From: Aphrocallistes beatrix
Lineage: Eukaryota > Porifera > Hexactinellida > Sceptrulophora > Aphrocallistidae
Direction: 5' to 3'
NCBI GenBank assembly: GCA_963281255.1
Contig: OY725500.1
Location: forward strand, 1,674,001 to 1,738,000
Length of the DNA stretch: 64,000 bases
The number at the start of each line of letters is the position of its first letter. The stretch's first letter is position 1. Shown piece by piece: positions 21,346 to 32,922 of the stretch. A program made the translations under genes and the position numbers. The notes below the pieces were generated by a model. It had not been told where the DNA came from. It made no database searches and saw only the letters and a list, made by a program, of their open reading frames with translations.

Positions 21346-22955
21346 GGAAAGGAGTGAAGAAGGGGTTGACTTAAAATAATTCTAAATCATTGGAATTCAA
21401 AATGTCTTAAAAATCGAGGAGATCGATCATTTTGTGTGAAAATACAATTAAAAGTATCAATTTTGAATTAACTACTTGCAAATTGATGATGACAAGAGTG
21501 ACTTCATTAATCAATTAAATATATAGTTTACACTGATAAATTTTGATAAGAAAGTTAAGAGATTCTGTGAGTTTTCCGCAAAACAACCTTATATTATGAA
21601 AAGGATTTCATAATATTAACATCAACTCTGTTGATCCATGTTTCGAGAAATATCCTAAGACACAAGTGTATTCTGAGAATTCTTTTTAGAAATACACCCA
21701 TCCTAAGAATATTTCGCAAAATTGATAAAGAATTTCAAGGTTAAGACTTGGTAATGAGAAAGTGTTTTAAAACTACTTTATTTTGAAAGTAAGCAACGAA
21801 ACGATTTGGACAAGTGCAAGGACATAACATCGATTTTTTAAGACTCGGCATTAGTTTGTGTCCCCTCCTGCTGCGTCACTGGAATCCGGTATATTTTTGA
21901 GAAGCCGACTCGAACCCGATTCTAATTCTCCATTTAAAGCAGATGTAGAAAAGCGACTGTGCAAATGTTAATTAAAGCAATAGTCCAACTTGATCTCTCT
22001 TCATGACTTATATTCTTTGAACTCAATCGCACTGGTAAGGTACACTCAGCACACTCTTTACTCCCACACGTACAGCAATCAAATATTTATAACATCTATC
22101 CTCTTTTCATTGAAGATTTGGTACTGACTCTTTTTGTCAAGACAAACACATATTTTCATAAATTCATCAGTGATACAAGTCATGAATACAAGTCATGAAA
22201 ACACTTGCATAAAATAGTACGCTACCTGTCAGTAATGACCGCTTCAGACAAACTCTTGCTGTTGCACCACCAAATTAATTAATTGAAAAGCATAAAACAA
22301 TCGACAAAAAAGTTTGTTGAGCCAAATATGTTATTCTAACCAATATTAATTTATCACACTAAAAAGTCTTGATTACTTTTTTACAGAACGATGTTCTTAA
22401 AACCATTTTGGGCTGTTTGGCGAATGAACAAATGTCTTACTACAAAATTATCTAGAAATTTAACACAGGTCCTGGTTCCATTGAATCAAGCAACCAACGT
22501 GAATCAAGCAACCAACTTTAGAATTGAAAAAATTGATTACGATCAGGGACGGTCCCAGGGGGGGGGTACATCCGGGGCATTTGCTCCGAGTATGATTCTG
22601 CGGCCCCGGTTTAGAAAATTCCTATGACTGCACCTGATTGCGACTCAAAAGTGCTTCATGCATTGGCATTTATTATAGGGCATGCAGTGAAATAAATATT
22701 TTAAACGATCAAATAAATCGTTCATAAGGTCTAATTTATATTTCCTCATCACTCCAAGCAAAAAATATTTAACTGATCGGCCCAAAGATTCAAGAGCAAA
22801 TACATTGATATCGTAAGCAGAGGAACACATCCAACAGAGAGAACAGAGATTTGCCTATCTCGTGCCATAATCAAACCCCGAGACGGTCACATATTTTATG
22901 CATTTTTGTGACTATAATATATCAATACTTATTTTTAAATTAATCACAGAGAGAG
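21346..22955. other. No gene recognised
   Basis: AT-rich sequence without convincing coding or terminal repeats. A short G-rich patch (22555-22615) resembles the GC-rich tips of non-autonomous elements but has no visible partner. Confidence 0.45.
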
Positions 22956-22964
22956 ATTAGAAAC

Positions 22965-24735
22965 GGGGAAGAGAAAGACTTGCAGGTTCCATGCCGTTCT
23001 GATGTATCTGGTATATTGGAGAAGTACCATGATCATCTACTTCATTCGGGAATGAATGCTACCGTTCAATCAATCCAGCAGCGTTATTATTGGCTGGGAA
23101 TGTATTCAGAGATTGTCAACTACGTGAGTTAGTTCATTAGTTATCAATTACAATTTTTATTGAATTAACCTTTATTATTCAATTCTATATTAAAAAGTGA
23201 AATCGTGTGTGCTTGCCAGCAAAACAAGTCACTGCCACCTCAACCTCAGAGAAAGTTGCATCCGATCCCCCCTCCTAAGAGACCATGGAAGCATATCGGG
23301 GTTGATCTTATCTGTGATCTTTCTCCCAGTCCGGAAGGCTACAAGCACTTGCTCGTTACAGTGTGCTATTTGAGCAAGTACGTAGTAGTGCGACCTCTCA
23401 AAAGTAAAACGACTGATGGAGTTAACGAGAACCTGAAAGACATTTACCTCGATGTTGGTGTCCCAGATATCATCCAACATGATCAGGGCAAAGAGTTCAC
23501 ATGCAATGTACACTACCCGGACAAAAGTATTCAACCACCACGAAAAATTCCATACAAATAGTATTAAATTGAAATTATTCAAAAAAGGAACATGTCCTCA
23601 AACAGTAGAAAAATTCTATTTTTTATTTCAAATTTGTAATCTACACATCCTAATTACTCGTAATTCAGAGTCTCAACTCAAATACTTATTCTTATGTAGA
23701 AAATTATCAACCTCAGCCACTTTGTGTCACTAATCGCCATCATATATAATGGCTGTGACTTGGGACAAGTAGCATCAAGTAGCAAATGTTGATATTTATT
23801 AACTCGGGAGTTAGTAATTGAGTTGAGGCTATCAATTATGAGTAATTAGAAAGTGTAGTTTACGAATTTGAAATAAAAAATTGAGAATTCCTCACGGTTT
23901 GAGTACATATTCTTTGATAAATATACCCACTATAATACTATTTGTATGGAGGTTTCTGTGGTGGTCGAATACTTTTGTCCGGGTACTGTATGTTTAATTA
24001 AAGATGCAATTCTAATTTAAACGCTGCAGAATCCTTAACAAGTAAGACTTCTTCCTGAGATTGTACACCTATGCATGTAATAGAATTGAGAATTGTGTTC
24101 CTTGTACGTATGTATATACATGTCCATACGAGTAGCTAACCTAACTAAACAATTTAACTGTATAGATATGATTGAAATAAATATCCTTTTCCTTTCTATT
24201 CAGAGTTTCCAGCAATTTCATCAGAAATTAGAAGTTGACAACCGGAGTACTCGCGCCTATCACCCGATGGCAAATGGACTGGTCGAAGCGCACAACAAGA
24301 TTTTTAAATCGTGAGTGGTATTTTATTCAGTTATAAAACAAGTTGAACAAAATGACATTTCAGACTGGAAAGCATTGGTCTTCAGTACTTAAACCTGCAG
24401 TCATATGTATGAATTCTACCGTTAAGAATTCCCACTCGTACACTCCTTTTCAAGTCATGTGGGGACGGGAATCGAAATACGAGAATCTAGTCTCGAATAT
24501 ATCTAAGATATCACATGACGAAGACTATGAACTCGAAGAGGCTATCATTTCCGAATCTGTGGCTATCGAGGAAGGGTGCGAATTGGATATGTTTTCTCCT
24601 CCTGATGACCACCTAGAATCGATTCATCTCCTGAATGAGTCTAGGAAAAATACCTGCGATCTTGCGAACGCCTCAATAAGATCAGAGCATCTACGGGTAG
24701 CATGTATCATAGAATCTAATGGAAATGTCTGAAAA
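22965..24735 (+). pseudogene. Integrase-type fossil with intron-like gaps (copy 1)
   Basis: Four coding blocks in order: a zinc-binding HHCC segment (about 22985-23125), the first half of an rve integrase core with WKHIGVDLICD and IIQHDQGKEF (about 23210-23515), the second half with AYHPMANGLVEAHNKI (about 24205-24310), and a post-core segment with SHSYTPFQVMWGRE plus an acidic tail (about 24355-24730). The blocks are bounded by GTGAGT or CAG-like splice signals. The core belongs to the retroviral-type integrase superfamily shared by LTR elements and their kin; no reverse transcriptase or LTRs are visible. It is broken, probably old. A Tc1-like MITE lies in the second gap. Confidence 0.7.
23521..23988. 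mobile_element. Tc1/mariner-like MITE inside integrase fossil
   Basis: Inverted ends CACTACCCGGACAAAAGTAT and ATACTTTTGTCCGGGTACTG, flanked by TA. Same family as 40263-40734 and 57147-57612. It inserted at the edge of the second integrase block. Confidence 0.9.
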
Positions 24736-25290
24736 TTCTATGGGTAGCTATGTATAATCTAATCTAATAGAAACGTCTGAAAATTCTACGGGTAGCTATG
24801 TATAATATAATATAATAGAAATGTCTGAAAATTATATGGGTAGCATGTATCATATAATCTAATGGAAATGTCTGAAAATTCTACGGGTAGCTTATGTATA
24901 ATAGAATCTAAAATAAACGTCTGAAAATTCTACGGGTAGCTATGTATAATCTAATCTAATGGAAATGTCTGAAAATTCTACCGGTAGCATGTATCATATA
25001 ATCTAATGGAAATGTCTGAAAATTCTACCGGTAGCATGTATCATAGAATCTAATGGAAATGTCTGAAAATTCTACGGGTAGCTACGTATGTAGTATAGAA
25101 TCTAATGGAAATGTTTGAAAATTCTACGGGTAGCTATGTAGTATACTGATAACTTCAATATAAATGTATGAACTTCCAGTACAAAAATCCATAGTATGCA
25201 TAATCATGTCTGAGAATTCTACAGCAAAGTTGAATCCATGGTTTCATAATACAGTGTCTGAAAATTCTATGCGTCTGAAAATTCTACGCA
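24690..25290 (+). repeat. Minisatellite, unit about 48 bp
   Basis: Roughly ten degenerate copies of GTCTGAAAATTCTACGGGTA plus GC(T)ATGTATAAT(C/A)TAATCTAATGGAAAT. The first unit overlaps the end of the last open block of the integrase fossil, so the array appears to have grown from that 3' end. Confidence 0.85.
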
Positions 25291-25691
25291 ACAGGCCTTA
25301 TATGTATGTATTAGTCCATTAATTGAGTAATTTGTGATTAAGCCTATAATTAAGGTTTATCCTCAATACCGATGCAGAGGAAAAACACGATAGCGAGGCA
25401 TTTTGGAATTTTCCCATTTAAAATAGAATTGTCGCCTTATAGAATCATACGCAGCTCGGACTTTTAAAGTGGCTATTATATAAAGTTTAGAGGGCAAACT
25501 AAAAACCAGAAAAGTATTTAGACTAGAAATCAATATGTAATAGATAACTATTATTGAGATCAATTTTTTAAAATTTCAGAAGGATGTTAAAATTTGCATA
25601 TTCCGATGTACATGTACATATGCATATGCTTCCCAACATATGCTTCCCAAAGTAAATTTAGCAAAAGTAACAAATACTTAGATTAACTAAC
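25291..25691. other. No gene recognised
   Basis: AT-rich spacer between the minisatellite and the candidate exon at 25692. No coding motif or terminal repeat was recognised. Confidence 0.4.
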
Positions 25692-25772
25692 TTTAGGTTG
25701 TTTGCTGCCTTTGCTTTTGATTGTGTTGGTCTAGTTATCACGGATTTCGTTGGAGACATCTTCGGGGAGATC
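25692..25772 (-). CDS. Host-gene exon candidate (81 nt)
   Basis: Acceptor TTTTCTCTTTAG and donor GTTAGT bound an 81-nt open stretch encoding a Ser/Lys/Thr-rich segment (SPKMSPTKSVITRPTQSKAK). The incoming phase is 2, which matches the outgoing phase of the exon at 41247-41333, and the outgoing phase is again 2. Likely a low-complexity linker of the same minus-strand gene. No family recognised. Confidence 0.4.
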
Positions 25773-25899
25773 CTAAAGAGAAAATTCAAATATTTAGTGA
25801 ACCTTGATATGGGTAATTTCAGAATATACAGTAAAAAATCTACATACAAGTGAAAGATGCTTTTTCCTAACAACACATTATTTTTGCATATTCAAATGT

Positions 25900-26660
25900 G
25901 GCGTATGCAATTGACAATCCACAATATAAAATTACAATACCTCATTCTTGGAAAAAATTATTTGAAGGACTTTGGCCATGGATCGGCACACTTATATTGT
26001 CTAGCTTAAGGGCAACTCAATTGTAAGTACCGCCCTTATGATATTATCCATTCTTAAATATAACCCTAAAAGTAATAAACGGTATGTTAATTAATCGTTG
26101 ATCACCATATAATTTGAGTTAAGTAGTATAACCACTAAACCAAACGAGTCATTTATTAACATTAATCTCTAGTCAGGAAAGGGTATTTAAACAACGTTTT
26201 CTTTTCAATAGTACTGTTTCGTGACAGATTGAGTCGCATGTAGATTGAGTCCGTTGTATGATTTATATACCCCCCGAATCAATGCTAATATATGATTGCA
26301 TGTTGCAGAGAAAAACTCGGCTATCAGTAGGCAAGAAAGATAGCAGCTAACTTTACCTTTACCCTCACTAAATTTGTAGTAAATATAACCTATTGCCAAT
26401 CATAAGATGACTACATATAATTTAGAAATAGCAAATGTTATATTAATTTTAGGATTTTGATTTCAATCTCAAAATAAGCAAAATGGATACTGTCATATAC
26501 TTGTAAATATCATAATCATATCCATCACCACCACTCATTGCGTAAATAGATGATCGTAGTAGCGTAATTGTGAGATTAACGTCAACAAGATGAACATCTC
26601 GTAGAGGGGTTCCAAGAATAATTATCGATTCGCAATTATGATGACTACATCTCGAGATTA
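25900..26660. other. No gene recognised
   Basis: AT-rich spacer between the candidate exon at 25.7 kb and the second integrase fossil. About 26340-26430 shows weak similarity to the inner arm of the long-palindrome MITE (AACCTATTGC phrase). Nothing else is supported. Confidence 0.4.
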
Positions 26661-26664
26661 ATCC

Positions 26665-26990
26665 TGTTGTTTTAGGAATTTAAGCGATTTCAAGAGAAAC
26701 TACAGATCGATGGTCGTAAAACCCGAGCATACTACCACAAAGCAACGAGTTAGTTGAAACTCACAATAAGATTCTGAAAACGTGAGTTGAAAGAATGATA
26801 TTTATTAAAGTTAGGGCATTCTCCTCTATTGTTCCAAAATTATAATAAGAAAAATTCACAAAATGAGGTACGATACTTTGGGAGATTGGACAGATCAACT
26901 CAATCTGCTGCAATAGTATCGAACACAATTTTGAAACTTTTTCCCAGTATTACGCCCTTTTATTTGATGTTTGGAAGACAGTAAATGTAG
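26665..26990 (+). pseudogene. Integrase-type fossil (copy 2)
   Basis: A block with QEKLQIDGRKTRAYYHKAT and LVETHNKILKT matches the third block of copy 1 (24205-24310). It is preceded by TTGTTTTAG and followed by GTGAGT at the same place in the protein, then a piece resembling copy 1's post-core block. A diverged paralogue of the same intron-bearing integrase family. It is broken and old. Confidence 0.6.
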
Positions 26991-27102
26991 ATAATTTACT
27001 AATTAATTGCAGAAACAAGAATAAAAAGGAGCGATTAAGAGAGAAGAATATTTAAGATAAGAAGGGTATGATTAATAGGTGAATTTTCCTACTGAAATTA
27101 TG

Positions 27103-27597
27103 TAAACAAGCGCGTTTTGCTCGCTTGAGCTGAGCGGCTGGCGGACACTTGGTGTCCACCGGAGGCGCACTTTGGCGACCTAGGCTCACAATGATTAACT
27201 ATAGTGTAGATAACATCTCTAAATACAACCGTCTTACTATTATAATCGATTTCACTCGAAAAATTACAAAATTTCCCAATTTGTAATTTTTTGATCGTAA
27301 CAATGACGTCCTAACAGAGTGATGAGTTATCATTTTTATGATAGCTGCATCATATGTGAGATATATTAATATACACATTCTCTTATAATTTAAGCCTACT
27401 AGCACCCAAATTGGCTGAGTTATAGTCGAAAACTGAAATTTCTAATTATGAAAAAAGGTTACAATGACGTCATAATTCCATGATGAGTCAACATTTTCGT
27501 CTGAAGCCAGAACTCAGTGGAGCTATAGTTAAAAGACTCCCACATGCCAAAAATAGCTTTCTGTGCCTGGCAGTTTCTTCAATCATTTCGCTACAGA
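27103..27597 (+). repeat. Abundant GC-head repeat, near-full copy
   Basis: Head AAGCGCGTTTTGCTCGCTTG, a CACTTGGTG hairpin variant, then a body with one intact TGACGTCA (about 27464) and a TCAATCATTTCGCTACAGA terminus. More diverged than the 15-16 kb copies. Confidence 0.8.
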
Positions 27598-27722
27598 TGG
27601 GTAGAAAACACATTATTATCTCAGCCTATTTCAGATAATTCAATTTATTTGTTCATTTGAGCGTAGAATTCGATGGTGGAATCAGTATCAATCTAAATTT
27701 GCTCAGAACTGATATATATATC

Positions 27723-29211
27723 TAGGGTTGCCAGATTTTCAAAAGGCCAAACCTGGACATAATTTATTCTCTAAAAAATTAACCATATGTACTAAGGGCA
27801 TTCAAAAAGTTCTCATCACATATCTGTATCTCAAATGATAGTGAAAATAGGATATTTTCAATTTGTCTATTGTATTCCTTAGGGGATCAGCTTCCAATTT
27901 ATATATTGGTTTATTTTAAAAGGACAATTATTGTGGTTCCTACATTAGATTTTTTGTGCATCGGTTTAAGGTAGTCCCTTTGAACGTGATTTTTGGGGTT
28001 CCTTTTGATATATTTCAGTTCTGAGCAAATTTAGATTAAAACTGATCCCTCCATCGAATTCTACGCATCAACTATCATATAGATTGAATTCTCTGAAGTA
28101 TTATAGTTTGAGGCTGAGGGAATACTATGTTTTGAAGTGGTTTACTACCATTTTTGTCCCACTTTTTGAGTGGCGAAAATTGACAAAAAATCCACTAAAA
28201 GTAGCATGATATTTTTTCAACACGAGCAATACTATTGAACACCTCCCGTTTACTTTTTCACATTGGTTCTTAATTATTTAACCTTTTAATGACCTTATTC
28301 TACGATTTTCACAACTTTTATTCTCCAAATTTAGTTTTAAGCCATTTTCAATGGGGAGATTCCAACTTTTCGACACTACCCTAAACCGATGCACAAAAAA
28401 TCTAATGTAGGAACCACAATAATTGTCCTTTTAAAATAAACCAATATATAAATTGGAAGCTGATCCCCTAAGGAATACAATGGACAAATTGAAAATATCC
28501 TATTTTCACTATCATTTGAGATACAGATATGTGATGAGAACTTTTTGAATGCCCTTAGTACTACCTGTTACTGCATCTTCTAAGTGAAATTGAGTGTTGG
28601 ATGAAAAATGCTTATTGTAATGTTATCTAATTTTAAATTTGTATCAATAACTTATCGTCAAAATATACAGAATACATAAATAATCAAGAGAAATTATAAA
28701 TTATATTTCGTCTATTAGTTATTGCGGGGTAAACTAAAATCTCAGAGAATAAAATTTGAAATAACAATTTGAATGTAGGTAATTCACTGTAAACCAGAGC
28801 TGCAAAGACACATAAAATGACCCTTGACCCACGTGACTACATATCTACATATCATAATTCATCGTTGAAGCCATTGAACACAGAAACAAAAAGAAGATTC
28901 CAAGTATACTCATTACGAAACATGTTAGGAAGTTAGGGTCAGTACTCAGTAGTATACGTACACTATGGTAGCATTACAAATCAGTAATAATCCAAATTTC
29001 ACAAACTTGCACTCTTTCTTCAAATATTAGAGAGTAACACGTTTGCAGCAGAGCAATAACTAACTAAATAACTTAGATACGGATAGAATATATTGACAGT
29101 CCTGAGTAGTGAGTAGTCGGACAGGACTCAAAATTCTCCAAACCCGGACAAATTCATCCCATTCCCGGACTCCGGACAAATGGCTCGAAACCCGGACGTC
29201 TGACAACCCTA
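27723..29211. mobile_element. Middle element of nest, AGGGTTG ends
   Basis: Ends AGGGTTGCCAGATTTTC and CGGACGTCTGACAACCCT are imperfect inverted repeats with AT-rich flanks on both sides. It carries CCGGACAAAT phrases near the right end. It contains the innermost MITE. No coding sequence was recognised in it. Confidence 0.55.
27792..28558. mobile_element. Innermost MITE, 767 bp
   Basis: Long inverted arms (over 170 bp) beginning CTAAGGGCATTCAAAAAGTT, with TA on both sides. The arms are almost identical to each other, so this is the youngest layer. Related to 45953-46716. Confidence 0.85.
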
Positions 29212-29426
29212 TATATATCAAAGAGAACCACAAAAATCAAGTTCAATGACTACATTAAACCGATGAACAAAAATCTAATGTAGGAACGACAATAATTGTA
29301 CTTTTAAAATAAAACAATATACAAATTGGAAGCTGATCCCCTAAGGAATACGGTGAACAAATCGAAAATATCCTATTTTCACCATCATTTGAGATAGAGA
29401 TTTGGGATCAGTATATATATATATAT

Positions 29427-29841
29427 AAAGCCGCCAGAGGCGCCCTTTAGGCGACAGAATTTACATTGATTAAATATAAGGGAGGAAACATCTCTAAATA
29501 TGTCTGTCTTATTGAAAATTGAAATTTTTTGATGCGTAATGATGGCGTCATAACAGAGTGATGAGTCATCATTTTTTGATGATAATTGCATCACATGTGA
29601 ATAATATTAATCTACAAATTCTCTAAAAATTTCAGCATTCTATAACCTAAAATGGCTGAGTTATAGTCGAAAACCTGAAAATTATAATTTCAAAAATGTG
29701 ACAATGACGTCATAATTTCATGACGAGGCGGCAATTTCGTCTGAGGTCAGAACTTTGTGGAGCTATAGCCAAAATAGTCCCAAATGCCAATGATCAGCTT
29801 TCTGTGCCCGAAAGTTTCTTCAATCAATTCGTTACACATAT
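29427..29841 (+). repeat. Abundant repeat, body without head
   Basis: Starts at the CCGCCAGAGGCGCCCTTTAG hairpin and continues through the body, with ATGAGTCATCATT and TGACGTCATAATTTC, to TCAATTCGTTACA. Confidence 0.8.
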
Positions 29842-29846
29842 ATATA

Positions 29847-30325
29847 CACACTGCCTAAACAAAAGTATTCGTACAACCCATACTTCCCATACAAATAGTT
29901 ATAATACTGATTTATTTAGCGAGTCAAGGTATTTAATTGGTAAGAGATACGATTAATTTAACTTCAAATTCGAATTCTCCATATTGGAATTACTCACTTT
30001 TTAATCTTTCAACTTGTTTACACGCCCACAAGGTTAAAAATGTTCAAACTGTGCCACCTCATACCACCAATGCTATCATATAAAATGGTGATCACTCGCG
30101 ACATGTGGCATATGAAAGCAAATGCTGAAAATACTTAATCTTGAAGAAGAGTAATTAAATTGAAAACTTATAAAGTCGGCAATTTGAATGTGGAGAATTC
30201 GAATTTGAAGTTAAATTAAGCGTATCTCTCACAAATTAAATATATTTGAAACGCTAAATAAATCAGTATTATAACTATTTGTATGGGAAATAATGGGGTG
30301 TACGAATACATTTGTTCAGGCAGTG
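29847..30325. mobile_element. Tc1/mariner-like MITE (CACTGCCTAAAC subfamily)
   Basis: Inverted ends CACTGCCTAAACAAAAGTAT and ATACATTTGTTCAGGCAGTG, flanked by TA. The arms include ACAAATAGTTATAATACTGA mirrored at the right. Same architecture as the CCGGACAAAAGTATT family. Confidence 0.85.
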
Positions 30326-30347
30326 TATATGCACATATATATATATA

Positions 30348-30654
30348 CAGTAGGACGTCAGTTATCCGAACGGGTCGGGACCGAGGGGGTTCGGATAACT
30401 GAAGTTGTAATGTAATTACATAGAAAAGTTGGTCAGTAGTACTAATTAGTCATAATGATGAATATGGATAAAATACATATTGATCTATCTACGTATCATT
30501 TATAGTATATAAAATGATGGCAGGGTAGTACTTTCAATTCTCAACTCAAGGATGCATCATCTATAAATTCAGTATATTGTAGTTTGGTCAACCAAGGGGT
30601 TCGGATAACTGAAGTGTTCGGATAACTGAAGTTCGGATAACTGGCGTTCTACTG
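30348..30654. mobile_element. pogo-type MITE, 307 bp
   Basis: Ends CAGTAGGACGTCAGTTATCC and GGATAACTGGCGTTCTACTG, flanked by TA inside an AT microsatellite. GTTCGGATAACTGAAGT is repeated three times near the right end. Confidence 0.9.
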
Positions 30655-30676
30655 TATATATATATATATATATATA

Positions 30677-30850
30677 TATCTGTAACGAGTTTTTCAACTT
30701 TAACTCAGCCATTTTAGGTGATAGAAGCCTGATATTTTTAATAGAATATGTATATTAATGCACCTCTAATATAATACAACTTTTCATCATAAAATGATAA
30801 ATTGACAAATTTGAAGATTTTTGAGTTATATCAATCAATGTATATAAATC
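30677..30850 (-). repeat. Abundant repeat, body fragment
   Basis: Minus-strand match to the body: CTCAGCCATTTTAGGTGATA and TTGACAAATTTGAAGATTTT phrases. It starts at CTGTAACGAG, the body's terminal end. Confidence 0.7.
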
Positions 30851-31740
30851 CTTACAGTTTTGACTAAATATATTAATTACTAATACACATCCTATAAATA
30901 TAAATGTATAAGGTTCACTCCTCAAATACGTGATTGGCGGTACATTTATCTCTTATCTTAATAAGGAGCTAGTACAATCAATATTAAAACTCTTTAGGTG
31001 ATCATTTGTCTCCATTATTGAAAAATCGAGAGCATCTTGAGATGGAAAATATATTATTTATATAAGTATTAATGTTTGTAGGTATACACACCATATATTT
31101 GAATTCCGCATTTTTAGTCCTATGGTAAGTCCATCAGAGTTAAATTCACATTTATCTAATTGAACATTATTATAGGCATTCGACTTATTAGAGGACCATT
31201 TTTTTTGCAATGAAATACAGCTCTTATAATTTTGCTAGGAAGCATCAAATCTTCCAGAATGCACATAAATACTCTCCAGTTTCCCCTGAATGGAAACAAG
31301 GAAAATCCTCGCAGCTTTGTATCCCCCTACATTGAAAAAATAGAATAGCATACAACATTGACTGGAAAACTGTTGCCTAAATATATACCCTGACTACAAG
31401 AGGATATCTTCGGTGACGGAATTTGCATTTTTCGCTGCATTACTAAAATAATTATAGGCTCGCAATGTTTATAATAAGTTTCGGAAGGAGATATATAGAT
31501 GCATCGTAACTGTAGGCAGCAGAGAGAAAATAGGATTTTCTTTATGAAATACAAGAGCACGAATACCTATTTGTAAATGAAAGGATATTCGATATATATA
31601 TAGCCAATTTTGATTAACATTACCAACCTGTAATCACAATTATGGATTCACTAAAAGGTTCCTATACAGACGCAAATAGTCTTGTAGAGCGTATGGTTAT
31701 TAATAATTGATGAAAACATTTTAATACAAGTACGAGAGGA
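30851..31740. other. No gene supported
   Basis: AT-rich. At 31389-31509 (minus) a pyrimidine-rich acceptor (CTGCTGCCTACAG) and a donor (CAGG|GTATAT) bracket a 121-nt open stretch, but its frame does not fit between the neighbouring candidate exons, so it is not called. Confidence 0.4.
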
Positions 31741-31814
31741 TATCAAATAAGTTTTAATTATCACCCGGAGGTTATTGAACTATGTCGATGACATTTTGTC
31801 AGTGTAATCACTGA

Positions 31815-32134
31815 TCCTTATGCGCATGATGGTAGCGTGATTAAGTTTCTGCATTTGAAGGGTTACAGTGACTGGAAAATCCATGAAGAAATGAAGGCTA
31901 TCTCGGGTGATGATTGCCCGTCGTATGACACTGTTGTGAGGTGGAAAAGGGATTTCCAAACTTTGAAAATATTTGATGACACAGATGAGGTCATTTCAAG
32001 AGGTTGAACAGTGGTTTTCACTGCAACCTGAGGACTTCTACAATGACGGCCTGCGGAAGATCAAGAAACGGTGGAAAGAATGTGTGACTCTGGACGGTGA
32101 CTATGTAGAGAAGTCTAAAGTACCAAAAAACTAA
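31815..32134 (+). pseudogene. mariner transposase with catalytic core deleted
   Basis: An N-terminal helix-turn-helix (SVIKFLHLKGYSDWKIHEEM, then SYDTVVRWKRDFQ) runs, after a short garbled join near 31990-32005, straight into the mariner C-terminus (EVEQWFSLQPEDFY, then GLRKIKKRWKECVTLDGDYV), ending at a stop at 32132-32134. The whole DDD catalytic region (around 200 residues in the family) is missing, so only the two ends of the protein survive. Such internally deleted copies are typical precursors of MITEs. Confidence 0.85.
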
Positions 32135-32235
32135 ATGTAGTTTCTGTCTCCTTTACTTTATGTAAATAATTTAAACTTTACGATACGCCCTCGAAAATGA
32201 GTTAAATCATATTTTGATACTCAAATGCCTGCCCA

Positions 32236-32922
32236 TTAGAGTATTTCAAAAATTCACAAGTTTGAATCTTTATATGCTTACCCTTTAAATAGTTTACTTT
32301 GATCACTAAATGCCCAAAATAAAAAAAATTCAAGCGATTTGGAGATGATTTAGCAGTCGTGCAAGGTAGACTCCTCCAAGTGCAGATTTATAATGATATT
32401 TTCCCGGTTTAGGGATAATATTGCAAAAGGATTACTTCTGATATAAGTAAAGGATCTAGTAACTTTGTTTTCAGATATTTGGATGTGGTTTTATATCAGC
32501 TAATAATGCATTTTAATGAGCTAAAATCTACCGGGTTGGAGATATTAATTAAATCAGTTGGGGCAATTGATAATTACAAGTACTAAGACTGGTCCCGACT
32601 GATTTCACTAATATATCCAAACCGGTAGCTTTTAGCTCATCAAAATGTATTATTAGCTGATATAAAACCACACCCAAATATCTGAATACAAAGTTACTAG
32701 ATCCTCTACTTATATCAGAAGTACTCCTTTGCAATTTTATCCCTAAACCGGAAAAATTCCATTATAAATCTGCACTTGGACAAGCCTACCTAGTGAGACT
32801 ACTAAATAATCTCCTATTTGCAATAATTTTTTATGGTGAACCTTTGGTGATCAAAGTAAACTATTTGAAGGGTAAGCATCTAAAGATTCAAACTTTTGAA
32901 TTTTTTGAAACATTCTACTGCT
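32236..32922. mobile_element. Palindromic MITE, GTTTCAAAAA family copy 2
   Basis: Arms mirrored about a centre near 32575: TAGAGTATTTCAAAAATTCA at the left and TGAATTTTTTGAAACATTCTA at the right, with CTAAACCGG and CTGATATAA phrases in both. Diverged relative of 6745-7498. Confidence 0.8.

Larger units (their letters stand above)
27600..29404. mobile_element. Outer MITE split by nested insertion
   Basis: The left part (27600-27722) and right part (29212-29404) join into a sequence that is the reverse complement of the interior and one arm of the MITE at 27792-28558 (shared phrases AAATTTGCTCAGAACTGA and AATCTAATGTAGGAAC). The break falls in ATATAT, where a second element (27723-29211) inserted. 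Confidence 0.7.

Noticed and set aside
31389-31509. 121-nt minus-strand exon candidate with strong splice signals
   Set aside because: Its open frame is incompatible with the phase-2 junction of the flanking candidate exons; inclusion would bring an early stop. Could be alternative or chance.
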